Assembly: GCA_011525295.1 (NCBI GenBank)
Contig: WTGV01000026.1
Span: forward strand, 124,001 to 188,000
From: Pseudomonadales bacterium
Lineage (GTDB): Bacteria; Pseudomonadota; Gammaproteobacteria; Pseudomonadales; Azotimanducaceae
DNA: 64,000 nucleotides
Direction of reading: 5' to 3'
Both the position numbers and the translations under genes were made by a program. Numbering within the stretch: the first letter of the stretch is position 1; each line of letters opens with the position of its first letter. This document shows, piece by piece, positions 56,449 through 64,000 of the stretch. A model generated the notes under the pieces. It did not search any database, was not told where the DNA came from, and saw only the letters and a list, made by a program, of their open reading frames with translations.

Positions 56449-58287
56449 TTAATTCGACGAAGAGCCTCCGATGCGACTCGCTTTTGCTTCATCGTACCAC
56501 CAAGTAGAGATTCCAGTGGTGTAGAGTGGTTTAACATCGGGTCTACCAAATTTGTCCCACCAAAGTACGCGATCTGCCCTGATGTGCCAGGTTGGTAACA
56601 CGTAATGATGCCAGAGAAGGACTCGGTCGAGCGCTCGACAAACAACAATGAGCTCTTCTCGCGTTTCCGCTGCAACGATTTTTTCGATCAGCTCATCAAT
56701 TACTGGGTTTTTAATACCGACATCGTTTCGACTACCCACTTGATCAGCAGCTTCGGAGCCCCAGTAATTGCGTTGTTCGTTTCCAGGAGAGAGCGACTGA
56801 CCAAAGCTTGCGACGATCATGTCATAGTCTTTTTCTTGTGCTCGGTTTAAGAATTGCGCCGGTTCAACAGTTCTTATCGATCCAGAAATTCCTACACGTG
56901 AAAGATTCTGAATGAATGGAGAAATAATTCTCTCAAATCCAGGAGAACCCAAAAGAAACTCGATTTCCAATACTTCGCCAGTTTCCTCGTGCGTGAGTTT
57001 GTTGTCTTGAATCTTCCAACCGGCTTCTTCCAGCAAAACAACCGCCTTCTGGAGATTTGATCTAATATTTCCACTCCCATCCGTGACGGGCAAAGTGTAT
57101 TCTTGCGTGAAAACCTCTTCAGGAAGCTGATCTTTGTATGGGTTCAAGATTGCTAATTCTTCCTCGGATGGAAGACCGCTCGAAGCCATTTCGGAGTTTT
57201 CAAAGTAACTGGTGCTGCGCGTATATTGGCCGTAAAACAGCTTCTGATTAGACCATTCGAAGTCGAAGCAGTACGCAAGTGCGCGCCGAACGCGAGGGTC
57301 TTGAAATTTCGTCCTACGAATATTGAATACAAACGCTTGCATTCCTGCGGGGCGACCATGACCCAACATTTCCTTCTTCACCATGCCTTCGGTCAACGCT
57401 GGAAAATCGTACGCGGTTGCCCACTTTAGACTGTTATTTTCCGGCCGATAGTCATACTCCCCAGACTTGAAGGCTTCAACAGCTACTTCATTGTCGCGGT
57501 AATAATCCCATCGAATGAAGTCAAAATTATTTTGCCCTACATTGACAGGTAACTGTTCGCCCCAGTAATTCTCGTCTCGCTCCAGTACAACGTAGCGACC
57601 TGGTTCTAATTCGGAGATTTTGTAAGGACCGCTTGACACAATGGGTTCGAGCGTAGTTTGCTCAAAGTCTCTATCTTCCCAATAAGCCTTGGAAAACACT
57701 TCAATCTGGCCGACTATTTGTGGTAGTTCGCGATTCGGTGGTCCATCAAACTCAAACTTAATTGTGTTTGGATCGATGACGACTACATTTGCTACATTTT
57801 CGTAATAGTGCTGGAAATTGGGTCGCGCCTTCTCAATCAATGTATAGAAACTAAATTCAACATCTTCGGCAGTCACTGGAGTTCCATCGCTAAAGCGGGC
57901 TTCTGGACGTAAGTGAAAGATTGCAAAAGAAAGGTCTTCTGCAACTTCCAGCGATTCAGCGATCAAACCATACTGTGAAAGAACGTCGTCTTCAGCACTA
58001 ACCATCAATGGCTCGAAAACAAATCCACCCCGTAGTCCTACCGCAGGGTCTCCTTTAACCGTGAAAGGGTTTAACGTATCAAAGCCCCCGATCCAAAACC
58101 GCTTTAACGTTCCACCTTTAGGTGCGTTGGGATTTACATACTCGAAGTGTTCAAACCCAGGACCATATTTGGGAAAATCGGCTAGCGTCGTCGAATGGCT
58201 CCGCGTAGTCTGAACTTCGTCACTCAATCCGACAAAACAAATGGCAACTGCGACAGCGAGAATGAGTGTATTTCTTACAATTTTCAT
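56449..58287 (-). CDS. yejA: Extracellular solute-binding protein YejA
   Basis: The periplasmic binding protein of the importer, family 5 (peptide/nickel type). The 612 residues start with a signal peptide (about 1-23). The mature N-terminus has the diagnostic PKYGPGFEHFEYVNPNAPKG (about 40-59) followed by LKRFWIGGFDTLNPF. Internal family blocks include RPEARFSDGTPVTAEDVEFS, YYRDNEVAVEAFKSGEYDY and NIRRTKFQDPRVRRALAYCF. The C-terminus has LLWHHYVLPTWHI. Relatives bind short peptides and microcin C. A dyad sits in its upstream leader. It heads yejA-yejB-yejE. Confidence 0.94.
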   Translation of the reverse strand: MKIVRNTLILAVAVAICFVGLSDEVQTTRSHSTTLADFPKYGPGFEHFEYVNPNAPKGGTLKRFWIGGFDTLNPFTVKGDPAVGLRGGFVFEPLMVSAEDDVLSQYGLIAESLEVAEDLSFAIFHLRPEARFSDGTPVTAEDVEFSFYTLIEKARPNFQHYYENVANVVVIDPNTIKFEFDGPPNRELPQIVGQIEVFSKAYWEDRDFEQTTLEPIVSSGPYKISELEPGRYVVLERDENYWGEQLPVNVGQNNFDFIRWDYYRDNEVAVEAFKSGEYDYRPENNSLKWATAYDFPALTEGMVKKEMLGHGRPAGMQAFVFNIRRTKFQDPRVRRALAYCFDFEWSNQKLFYGQYTRSTSYFENSEMASSGLPSEEELAILNPYKDQLPEEVFTQEYTLPVTDGSGNIRSNLQKAVVLLEEAGWKIQDNKLTHEETGEVLEIEFLLGSPGFERIISPFIQNLSRVGISGSIRTVEPAQFLNRAQEKDYDMIVASFGQSLSPGNEQRNYWGSEAADQVGSRNDVGIKNPVIDELIEKIVAAETREELIVVCRALDRVLLWHHYVLPTWHIRADRVLWWDKFGRPDVKPLYTTGISTWWYDEAKASRIGGSSSN

Positions 58288-58360
58288 AGTAGCGTGACTC
58301 CTCTTAGCAGGTCGTGTAACGGGTCTCGAAAGGACATCGGTCCGTCAGCTTTCTCTCAGG

Positions 58361-58393
58361 TGTCAAACCATGTGTTTGACATTCTACATTGTA
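58361..58393 (-). promoter_or_regulatory. yejA promoter -10 and adjacent operator-like dyad
   Basis: A perfect inverted repeat TGTCAAAC (58361-58368), five-base spacer, GTTTGACA (58374-58381) lies 74 bases before yejA. On the minus strand TACAAT (58388-58393) precedes it by six bases, so transcription would start at the edge of the dyad. This is the geometry expected for a repressor site. No good -35 box was found at 16-18 bases. The dyad might instead fold as an RNA hairpin in the leader. Confidence 0.4.
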
Positions 58394-58469
58394 AAGTATA
58401 TCTGCACTCAAAAAAACGAAGTACGTACTAAACTCATCAAATTTCCGCGCAACGATTGAGCTTGGTGTT

Positions 58470-59150
58470 TCAACTATCGCTCAATGATGTTGCATCAAGT
58501 GGAGGTAAATTTCGTACGCGCCGAATGTTTGCCTGCAACTCCGGAATTGCTCTGTTGAGAATACCGTCGTGCGCTCTTCGATTCATTTCGAAAATTTCTG
58601 TGACAAGGCTAGGATACCAGTGCCAATGCTCAAGTAACTGACCGTCTTCAGTGTAACAGCACTCCTCGCGATGAGCTAGCGTGGGTAATAGCGCATTGGA
58701 TTTTTCGTTGAACGATTCAACCTGTGCCGCCAAGAATGCCAAACCGAAACTCCCATCAATAATTTGTTGCACTATTCGAGCATCTAGAGCCTCGAAGTGT
58801 CGGCTGTTGAAAGCCGCGTCGCGCAACGATCCTGTATATACGAAGAATAAATCACTGGGAGGAATGCGAGGACGTTTTCCTTGAGCGATTTCTTCTACAA
58901 CCTGCACATGTTTAGCCAGCTTTACTTTCTCCATTTCAAGCATCTCAGCTAGGGTGGCGAGCTCAATTGCAAAGTTCTCGTAGTGTTGTACTCGTATGTC
59001 GCGTTCTCTTTGTTCTTCTTGGTAATCTGCCAGTAAGAAAGCCAGGTACACGCCCAGAAATACGACAACAATTTCGAACAGGTATTTGAACACCTCTAAG
59101 TTCATGACTTTACTAACTAGTGCCAGTACGGACGCGAGAAACGCTTTCAT
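58470..59150 (-). CDS. Uncharacterised single-pass membrane protein
   Basis: A 226-residue protein I do not recognise beyond resemblance to small bacterial proteins that start FxYLFEIVVVFLGVYLAFLLADYQEE. (Core: FEIVVVFLGVYLAFLLADY.) One or two hydrophobic segments occupy about residues 4-42. Charged helices follow, including QEEQRERDIRVQHYENF and AEMLEMEKVKLAKHVQVVEEI, then a second helical part with RDAAFNSRHFEALDARIVQQII and CCYTEDGQLLEHWHWYP. The soluble part is probably cytoplasmic or periplasmic coiled helices; topology is not certain. It lies alone, upstream of yejA on the same strand, 182 bases away. Confidence 0.8.
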   Translation of the reverse strand: MKAFLASVLALVSKVMNLEVFKYLFEIVVVFLGVYLAFLLADYQEEQRERDIRVQHYENFAIELATLAEMLEMEKVKLAKHVQVVEEIAQGKRPRIPPSDLFFVYTGSLRDAAFNSRHFEALDARIVQQIIDGSFGLAFLAAQVESFNEKSNALLPTLAHREECCYTEDGQLLEHWHWYPSLVTEIFEMNRRAHDGILNRAIPELQANIRRVRNLPPLDATSLSDS

Positions 59151-59508
59151 GGGAATGCTCCAGTTAAACTAATAATTCCTATTCTATCAACCGAATCGGT
59201 CGAACTGAGCTTGGCGCGCCGGTTGCTTAGACAAGGGTGTGGTGTTGCCCAAATTTGCGCTTAAATTGGTCAGAATGAAACTCTTCCAATCTACTCAAAA
59301 CGTGACATCTTTGTATCTGGTGGAGAAATCGGAAAGGAGGAATTGAGTACTCTTCGAAATGAGACTTCTTACAACGGACCTACGCTAGTTCGAAATGAAT
59401 GGACCAGGCGTTCAATTGCGGACGTCAGCCCAACAGTCAAAGTCCGTATTGCCTACTCTAGAATATTGAGCTACCAATAACACAATCTCTTTTATAGGAG
59501 GCATTGCC
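59151..59508 (+). other. 358-base gap: remnant-like open frame, otherwise featureless
   Basis: The gap separates the unknown membrane protein gene (minus) from the TM2 gene (plus). One plus-strand frame is open for 72 codons, from the stop at 59262 to the TAA at 59478-59480. It encodes a varied, protein-like sequence that includes IYSKRDIFVSGGEIGKEEL. No ATG or GTG lies in it. The only plausible start is TTG 59343, giving 45 residues, but the AGGAGG just upstream is only two bases away, too close for normal initiation. It could be a decayed gene end or chance. The TM2 promoter must also be here; I could not identify it. Confidence 0.3.
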
Positions 59509-59778
59509 ATGGACGACCTTACCAACAGACAGCTACAGGAGTATCTCGACGAACGGAAATCTCTCTCAGCAGCTTACATACTTTGGGACATGCTAGGACC
59601 TTTTGGAGCACACAGGTTCTACCTCGAGAAAACAGGGTCGGCCGTCGCGATGTTAATACTTACGTTGACGGTGATCGGAATCATCGTCACCTTGATTTGG
59701 TGGATCGTCGACGCGGTTCTCACTGTAGGAATGGTGAAAGACATGAACAAGGATGTCCTATACGACATTACAGGCTGA
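59509..59778 (+). CDS. TM2-domain membrane protein
   Basis: An 89-residue small membrane protein of the TM2 family. An ideal AGGAGG lies about eight bases before the ATG. After a charged N-terminal helix comes AAYILWDMLGPFGAHRFYLE, the TM2 hallmark with aromatic and Gly-x-His-x-Phe-Tyr residues, then the first helix AVAMLILTLTVIGIIVTLIW and WIVDAVLTVGMV. It may oligomerise; no biochemical function is established for bacterial members. It converges on the AAA ATPase gene. Confidence 0.88.
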   Translation: MDDLTNRQLQEYLDERKSLSAAYILWDMLGPFGAHRFYLEKTGSAVAMLILTLTVIGIIVTLIWWIVDAVLTVGMVKDMNKDVLYDITG

Positions 59779-59876
59779 GCTAGACTTGGATACGGATGAA
59801 GTGGATTTAACGTTTGAATGAACGTGTCCGACCCATCTTTGCCGATTCACTGAACTTCAAAACATAATCGACACGA

Positions 59877-59929
59877 GATAGATCAGGCGAAACTAACTAG
59901 CGATCTATAGAACTCTTTCTCGATCTATC
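59877..59929. repeat. Inverted and direct GATCTAT repeats between convergent genes
   Basis: GATAGATC (59877-59884) is complementary to GATCTAT at 59902-59908 and to GATCTATC at 59922-59929; the latter two are a direct repeat 20 bases apart. The last copy covers the stop of the AAA ATPase gene. One of two alternative hairpins could end transcription from either side, but T tracts are lacking. Confidence 0.3.
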
Positions 59930-61115
59930 TGTAGGTCTTGGAAAAGGGATCAACTCGTGATAGCAAATATTGCCGAAATGAAGGGATCGGAATAGAGTAA
60001 AACGAATGCTCCTCGACCTTCAAACACCCACTTTCGATCATGCGAAGTAGTGCTTTTCCTTTGTCGATGTCCACCATGCCGTCCTCTTCGACCGAGTTTA
60101 GGATCTTTATGATGTCCGCCGATGATGCAATGTTGAAACTTTCACTCTTTCGTTCATCCAAAAGCTTCGCGATTCTGTGCATCACAACTCCGGCATTGAG
60201 AAATCCCAACGCTTCAATCCTACCGGAGTAATAGGCGTTTCGTTTGTGTTTTGCAAGTTTGTCTACTTGAATCCAATCTTCCTCTGAGCCGAAGTTTATT
60301 CCTCGCTCTAATATCACCGCCTTCAGAGCGGAAAGATGTGATTGCAAGTGGCAGGGAAAACCCTGCGAAGAAGTAGCTAGGTCTTGGACCTTCAAATCGA
60401 CCAAGTCCTGACCTGGTCCATTTACATCAACACCCCAAACGTTCAACATTTGTCCTATCGCTGTTTCACATTCCGATTGATCTAGCAAGTCTATGTCAAA
60501 TACTTCACCCAATCGAGAGAGACCGCGTTTTTGTAAAACCGAATAAGAGTTTTGTAACCCAGCACAAACGACCATAATTGGAAGGTCTGGAGTTCCTGTA
60601 TGAAAGGTACTGAGGATATCAACTTGTGATTGTTGTAGTTTCTGGACCTCGTCGACAGTAACTATGATCGGTTGTTTATGCTTGCTTTGTACGAGTTGAT
60701 CAAGACCTGCGGTCAAGTCTTCAAATTTCTGATCTCGCGCAATATTTGTTTTCAATCCAAGCACGCTAACTTCAACATCGGTCCATCGAACTTTGGTTTG
60801 ACGAAGCCGAAGAGCGGTTCGCAGAAGTGTAAGTACTCGGCTTTCGGTTAAATCTTCAGTGTGTAGTCGCAGCCATAGAGCTTCACCAGATTCTTCTTTC
60901 TCTCGCGCAAATTTCTCGATCAGCTGAGTCTTACCTATACCAGGTATTCCGGAGACGAGGACTAACCCAGACGAGCCTTGACTACGATTGGAGATGACAT
61001 TGAAATGATTTTCCAACCCACGAAGTTCTCGCTGTCGTCCGACAAATACGTAGGGAAGATCCCGTTCCGGACGCAAAATTTGCGATTCTATACTGTCGAA
61101 TAGCTTAAATTTCAT
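59925..61115 (-). CDS. Lone AAA-type ATPase with winged-helix-like C-terminus
   Basis: A 396-residue predicted cytoplasmic P-loop ATPase. The N-terminus has VFVGRQRELRGLENHF, as in AAA_16 and ORC/STAND-like ATPases; Walker A is GIPGIGKT (56-63) and Walker B IIVTVDE (150-156). A sensor-like region follows with VVCAGLQNSY and LSRLGEVFDIDLL, then a lid (about 235-290). The last 100 residues (ADIIKILNSVEEDGMVDIDK to SIPIPSFRQYLL) suggest a winged helix. It has no effector domain of its own and no obvious partner gene. The likely mRNA is leaderless. The target is unknown; the fold is shared with regulators, plasmid or phage replication proteins and defence proteins. Confidence 0.85.
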   Translation of the reverse strand: MKFKLFDSIESQILRPERDLPYVFVGRQRELRGLENHFNVISNRSQGSSGLVLVSGIPGIGKTQLIEKFAREKEESGEALWLRLHTEDLTESRVLTLLRTALRLRQTKVRWTDVEVSVLGLKTNIARDQKFEDLTAGLDQLVQSKHKQPIIVTVDEVQKLQQSQVDILSTFHTGTPDLPIMVVCAGLQNSYSVLQKRGLSRLGEVFDIDLLDQSECETAIGQMLNVWGVDVNGPGQDLVDLKVQDLATSSQGFPCHLQSHLSALKAVILERGINFGSEEDWIQVDKLAKHKRNAYYSGRIEALGFLNAGVVMHRIAKLLDERKSESFNIASSADIIKILNSVEEDGMVDIDKGKALLRMIESGCLKVEEHSFYSIPIPSFRQYLLSRVDPFSKTYR

Positions 61116-61153
61116 ACTAATAGTATTATACTAATTCACACCTATTCTGTAAT
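61114..61153 (-). promoter_or_regulatory. Promoter with overlapping direct repeat at the AAA ATPase start
   Basis: On the minus strand a consensus TATAAT (61125-61130) lies 17 bases after ATTACA (61148-61153, four of six to TTGACA). Only nine bases separate TATAAT from the ATG, so the transcript should start at or just before the start codon, without a Shine-Dalgarno site. ATACTAAT occurs twice on the plus strand, at 61114-61121 and 61128-61135, over the promoter and start. AGTAT-T-ATACT (61122-61132) is a dyad across the -10 box. These may be regulator sites. Confidence 0.5.
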
Positions 61154-61209
61154 CATAGAGTACTCCTGGAGTCCCTTTTATTTAGATAGAAAGTAAACAT
61201 TCCCTACAG

Positions 61210-61227
61210 TTCAATAAGCTTGTTGAA
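61210..61227. other. Near-perfect 18-base dyad beyond the serine protease gene
   Basis: TTCAATAAGCTTGTTGAA pairs with itself apart from one T-G position. It lies between the protease stop and the AAA ATPase promoter, so it may be an operator or part of a terminator. Little supports either. Confidence 0.25.
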
Positions 61228-61283
61228 TTCCTGCAGAGAGGCTCAGATTCTTATAAAAAGTGTCCTTGACTGAACACACCAAG

Positions 61284-63440
61284 TTAGTCTTGCGTGATGT
61301 CAATGATCAGTTTGTACTCGGACTTCTCCGAAACGGATCCCTCAACAAACAGGTAGTAAGTTCCTACTTCTACATCACCTGCTAGAGTGAAATTTGAGTT
61401 GTCTTCATCAGCATCGTCGTTCTCGAACAAGTCAAAGCCAGAGTAGTCGGTTAGCCGACCGGACGTGTCCGTGTCCCCTTCGGTGTAGACTGTGATCGTG
61501 GCGTTATACCACAACGTGATTTCAAACACATCAATGTCGGTTGGGATTTCAAGATGACCAACCGTGGAATATTGCCAAGCGCGAGCGCTCGAAGACACCG
61601 TTGTTGCCGTGTATCGGGTGTCTCCGTGATCATCGTTCTCCTCAAACTCTACATGCAGAGTGTAGTCTCCTGTCGAATTAGAATACCCCTCCACGCGAAT
61701 GTAATAGACTCCGGGTTCGACGTCAGCTGTCAGCGAAAAATTTGAACTTTCCCCGCTATCGTCGTCAGAAATATCGACGCCTAATTCGTCTGATGTTAAT
61801 TGCCCAGTGGTATCAAGGGAACCCGATGTGTACACTCCGATTGTTCCTCTGCGATCGACTACTACTTCGAAGTAATCCACGTCATCGGCATCTTCGATTT
61901 CTCCTTCAGTGGAGGATATAAGATCAATTTCGGTTGCAGTTTCAGGCGAATCACCGTGGTCGTCAATGCTGATCGGTGGCGGTGGAACTGGGTCGAACCA
62001 AGTAACGATGTAATCATAGAAGTGCCGAAATTCACCGAAGTAAGCCGAAGAGTTTTCACACTCTTCGTCGGACGCAGAGAGAACACCAACGAAGAGAGTG
62101 TCGTTGACATCTTGGTTGAAAATCCTCAATCCTGAGCCACTACTACCACCTTCTGCAGCACCATTGTCCATTCTCACTTCTATTGCATCTGAGAGCAGAA
62201 AACAGTTCTCATCTGCGTCACAAACATTGACGTTAAAGTTGCCCTGAGTAGTGCCTGAGAAGAATTTCTTGTGATCACCGGCTGGATGATGTCCGCCCGA
62301 GCCTGTGGTGTTAGCATTGACATCGGTTGCCCACCACCCTGAAAATGACACGCCGCCGGGAGGGTCCGCATGTAAACGGATCAAACTTTGATCATAGGAC
62401 TCCACAGTTTCTAGCAGATCAGACCCACCAAACGTTAAGGTGAAATCCGACGAAGTTGCACTACCAGAACAGCTTGCGGCTTGATAATTCCACCATGCGA
62501 TGACGGATGAGGCTTCTTCTGTAGTCGACATACAATGCGCGGCAGTAATAACGTAAGGTATGTAGACATCTTCGCCATCTCCGGATACATTCATTAGGGT
62601 GCCGGAACAAGTGTAACTTGATCCACCTGATTCAAAGGTAACTTTCAGCGTCGTTCTGGCACTACTGTCAGAAATCACACCATCGTCAATCGCGCATTGA
62701 ACGTCTTCATGGTTGGTACACTCCAAGGCATTAGGAACCACCAAGTTTGGAGCTTTGAAGCGATGCGCGATATTGAGTAGTTCTAGCTCTACATCTTGCT
62801 TCATGTTTGCCTTCGGTAAGCGTATTTCAATCCCGAGCCAATCACTTGACGCTTGTGGCGACCAGTAGAGTTCTTCGTCAAAACCTTTCTTCGGTGCGGT
62901 GAAGCTGTAAATTACGTCATTCTTACCATTGCGATCCCTTCCATAAAAGTTCACGATGGCGTCACCCGGTAGCTTGAGACGGGTGGAAAATCGAATGGAT
63001 GCCGCTTGTGGAGATCGAACACGAACATAAGCTACAACGCCATCGCCGTCTTGTTTCCAAGATAGTTTGTGGCTTAGATCACCTAAGTGAAGGTAGGGTA
63101 CGTCTCGATGAATACCAAACTTTTGAGGTCCGTGTGTTGCAGGAGTGTCAATTTCTCTACGTTCACGAGTAGACAGGTTTGGTAGGGTCACCTTGTACTC
63201 GAACGGACTCGGATTCGTAAAGACCAAATCCACATCCTGTTGTACAGTATTAGTGCCGTTATCGGGCATGACTGCACCAACATCCATGACTTTGCCGCTA
63301 GTTGCAGCATTTGCTATGGAACTAAAGGCAACTACGATGAGTAGAACAATTCCTTTTATGACTAAGAGCGTACGACCGCCAAAAGTTCTAATAGTTGGAC
63401 TCTTTACCGGTTTATTCAACTCACCAACCCAATACTTCAA
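61284..63440 (-). CDS. Secreted trypsin-fold serine protease with two PPC domains
   Basis: A 718-residue exported protease. The start used is TTG; a long N-region precedes the signal core LLVIKGIVLLIVVAFSSIANA. About 50-250 is a beta-rich N-terminal region. The peptidase (about 255-490) has the catalytic His in YVITAAHC near 302, Asp in SYDQSLIRL near 350 and Ser in AEGGSSGSGL near 433, in the style of lysyl endopeptidases; several Cys could form disulfides. A Pro-rich linker (PVPPPP) leads to two PPC (pre-peptidase C-terminal) domains, each starting DDHGD, at about 497-605 and 608-718. These are often cut off after secretion through a type II system. It follows the small sensor-like gene by 27 bases. 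Confidence 0.9.
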   Translation of the reverse strand: MKYWVGELNKPVKSPTIRTFGGRTLLVIKGIVLLIVVAFSSIANAATSGKVMDVGAVMPDNGTNTVQQDVDLVFTNPSPFEYKVTLPNLSTRERREIDTPATHGPQKFGIHRDVPYLHLGDLSHKLSWKQDGDGVVAYVRVRSPQAASIRFSTRLKLPGDAIVNFYGRDRNGKNDVIYSFTAPKKGFDEELYWSPQASSDWLGIEIRLPKANMKQDVELELLNIAHRFKAPNLVVPNALECTNHEDVQCAIDDGVISDSSARTTLKVTFESGGSSYTCSGTLMNVSGDGEDVYIPYVITAAHCMSTTEEASSVIAWWNYQAASCSGSATSSDFTLTFGGSDLLETVESYDQSLIRLHADPPGGVSFSGWWATDVNANTTGSGGHHPAGDHKKFFSGTTQGNFNVNVCDADENCFLLSDAIEVRMDNGAAEGGSSGSGLRIFNQDVNDTLFVGVLSASDEECENSSAYFGEFRHFYDYIVTWFDPVPPPPISIDDHGDSPETATEIDLISSTEGEIEDADDVDYFEVVVDRRGTIGVYTSGSLDTTGQLTSDELGVDISDDDSGESSNFSLTADVEPGVYYIRVEGYSNSTGDYTLHVEFEENDDHGDTRYTATTVSSSARAWQYSTVGHLEIPTDIDVFEITLWYNATITVYTEGDTDTSGRLTDYSGFDLFENDDADEDNSNFTLAGDVEVGTYYLFVEGSVSEKSEYKLIIDITQD

Positions 63441-63467
63441 CGTTTGTCGCAGTCCTTTTTGTTTGAA

Positions 63468-63869
63468 TTACGCGTCTGTCCCCGAAATGCCAATCTGTAC
63501 GACTCGTGTTTGATCGACACCGCGGACAGCAACGTATTTGAAGGATTGATGATCGTAGGTGCGATTCATGAACGGTTGGACTACGACACTTGCGTCTTCA
63601 GTCAGTAACTGTGCAAAAGCCGCCGCTTGTTCGTTCCCGCTAGGATCAGTACCAAAAGAAAATTCAATATCGGGTACATTGGTGTATACGACTTGTCCCG
63701 TTTCATCGGAAATCCAAAATTCCGATATTGCAGTCTTGTTCGCGATTTCGCAAAGCAGATCGTTAATTTGATCAGTACTGTATCCAGCTTTCAATGCAAC
63801 ATCCAACAGGTGTGCCGTTAGGGTTGCTTCCGCGATCATGTGGTCGTTCAATATAGCATCTGAGTTCAT
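63468..63869 (-). CDS. Small Cache/PAS-like single-domain protein
   Basis: A 133-residue protein with no signal peptide. A helical N-terminus (about 1-45) is followed by a beta-rich part: ISEFWISDETGQVVYTNVP, then a helix with EQAAAFAQLL, then SFKYVAVRGVDQTRVVQIGI. This strand order, with the WISDE-G-VVYTN pattern, matches Cache/PAS-type sensor domains that bind small molecules, here without an output domain. It could sense a ligand for a partner elsewhere. It lies directly upstream of the serine protease gene on the same strand and is probably co-transcribed with it. Confidence 0.8.
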   Translation of the reverse strand: MNSDAILNDHMIAEATLTAHLLDVALKAGYSTDQINDLLCEIANKTAISEFWISDETGQVVYTNVPDIEFSFGTDPSGNEQAAAFAQLLTEDASVVVQPFMNRTYDHQSFKYVAVRGVDQTRVVQIGISGTDA

Positions 63870-63982
63870 TGAGAGACTCCATTAAGAATTGAGATAAAGA
63901 AGGTAACGCGAAGTCCAAGATTCTATTGAACGTTTGGCGTATTAGATGGATCAAAATTTGAACATTCTTCAGGAAGTTACGA

Positions 63983-64000
63983 ATGACCGATAAAATGTTT
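63983..64000 (+). CDS. Possible gene start cut by the window edge
   Basis: ATG at 63983 has AGGA eight bases upstream and opens MTDKMF before the window ends. It would be divergent from the Cache-like gene, about 110 bases away. Six codons are too few to name it. Confidence 0.35.

Overview
The window looks like chromosomal DNA of a free-living, probably marine, gammaproteobacterium. The reasons are a classical lipid A and outer-membrane assembly cluster, type II secretion genes, an rsmJ homologue (a family found mainly in Gammaproteobacteria), a TonB-dependent receptor whose N-terminus carries an IEEVVVVG-type box, and large secreted calcium-binding proteases. GC content is moderate (my impression is somewhat under 50%), TTG and GTG starts are common, and coding density is high. 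I see no tRNA, rRNA, CRISPR array, insertion sequence or prophage. The lineage below class cannot be fixed by eye.

Region 1 (1-31862, almost all on the minus strand) is the well-known run rpsB-tsf-pyrH-frr-uppS-cdsA-rseP-bamA-skp-lpxD-fabZ-lpxB-rnhB-dnaE-tilS-pyrG-kdsA-eno-ftsB. It covers translation factors, nucleotide supply, undecaprenyl and phospholipid precursors, outer-membrane protein and lipid A assembly, replication, Kdo synthesis and division. Three genes usually found in this run (dxr, lpxA, accA) are absent without leaving gaps.

Between tilS and pyrG an 8-10 kb block interrupts the conserved order. It holds four related exported alpha-helical repeat proteins, arranged as a two-gene unit present twice (B2-A2-B1-A1 in transcription order), and a divergent lipoprotein with a C-terminal thioredoxin fold. 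This block is the best candidate for an undescribed system.

Region 2 (32009-43935) runs mostly on the plus strand: map-dapE-gspN-gspC-gspD. It then has a minus-strand tsaB-methyltransferase-rsmJ group, then moeA and a TonB-dependent receptor with an EF-hand-like calcium loop. The type II secretion genes stop at gspD, so the ATPase, inner-membrane platform and pseudopilins must lie elsewhere.

Region 3 (43970-50232, minus strand) is rnc-era-recO-relA-adk plus a separate heavy-metal permease. The RNase III has lost a metal-binding aspartate.

Region 4 (50373-64000) is accessory: a 1246-residue secreted metzincin with thrombospondin type 3 and FG-GAP repeats; a YejA-YejB-YejE peptide ABC importer without its ATPase; an unknown membrane protein; a TM2 protein; a lone AAA ATPase with a leaderless-type promoter; and a secreted serine protease with two PPC domains behind a small Cache/PAS-like sensor gene. 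The secreted proteases, the peptide importer and the type II secretion genes together suggest extracellular protein degradation followed by peptide uptake; that link is inferred from gene content.
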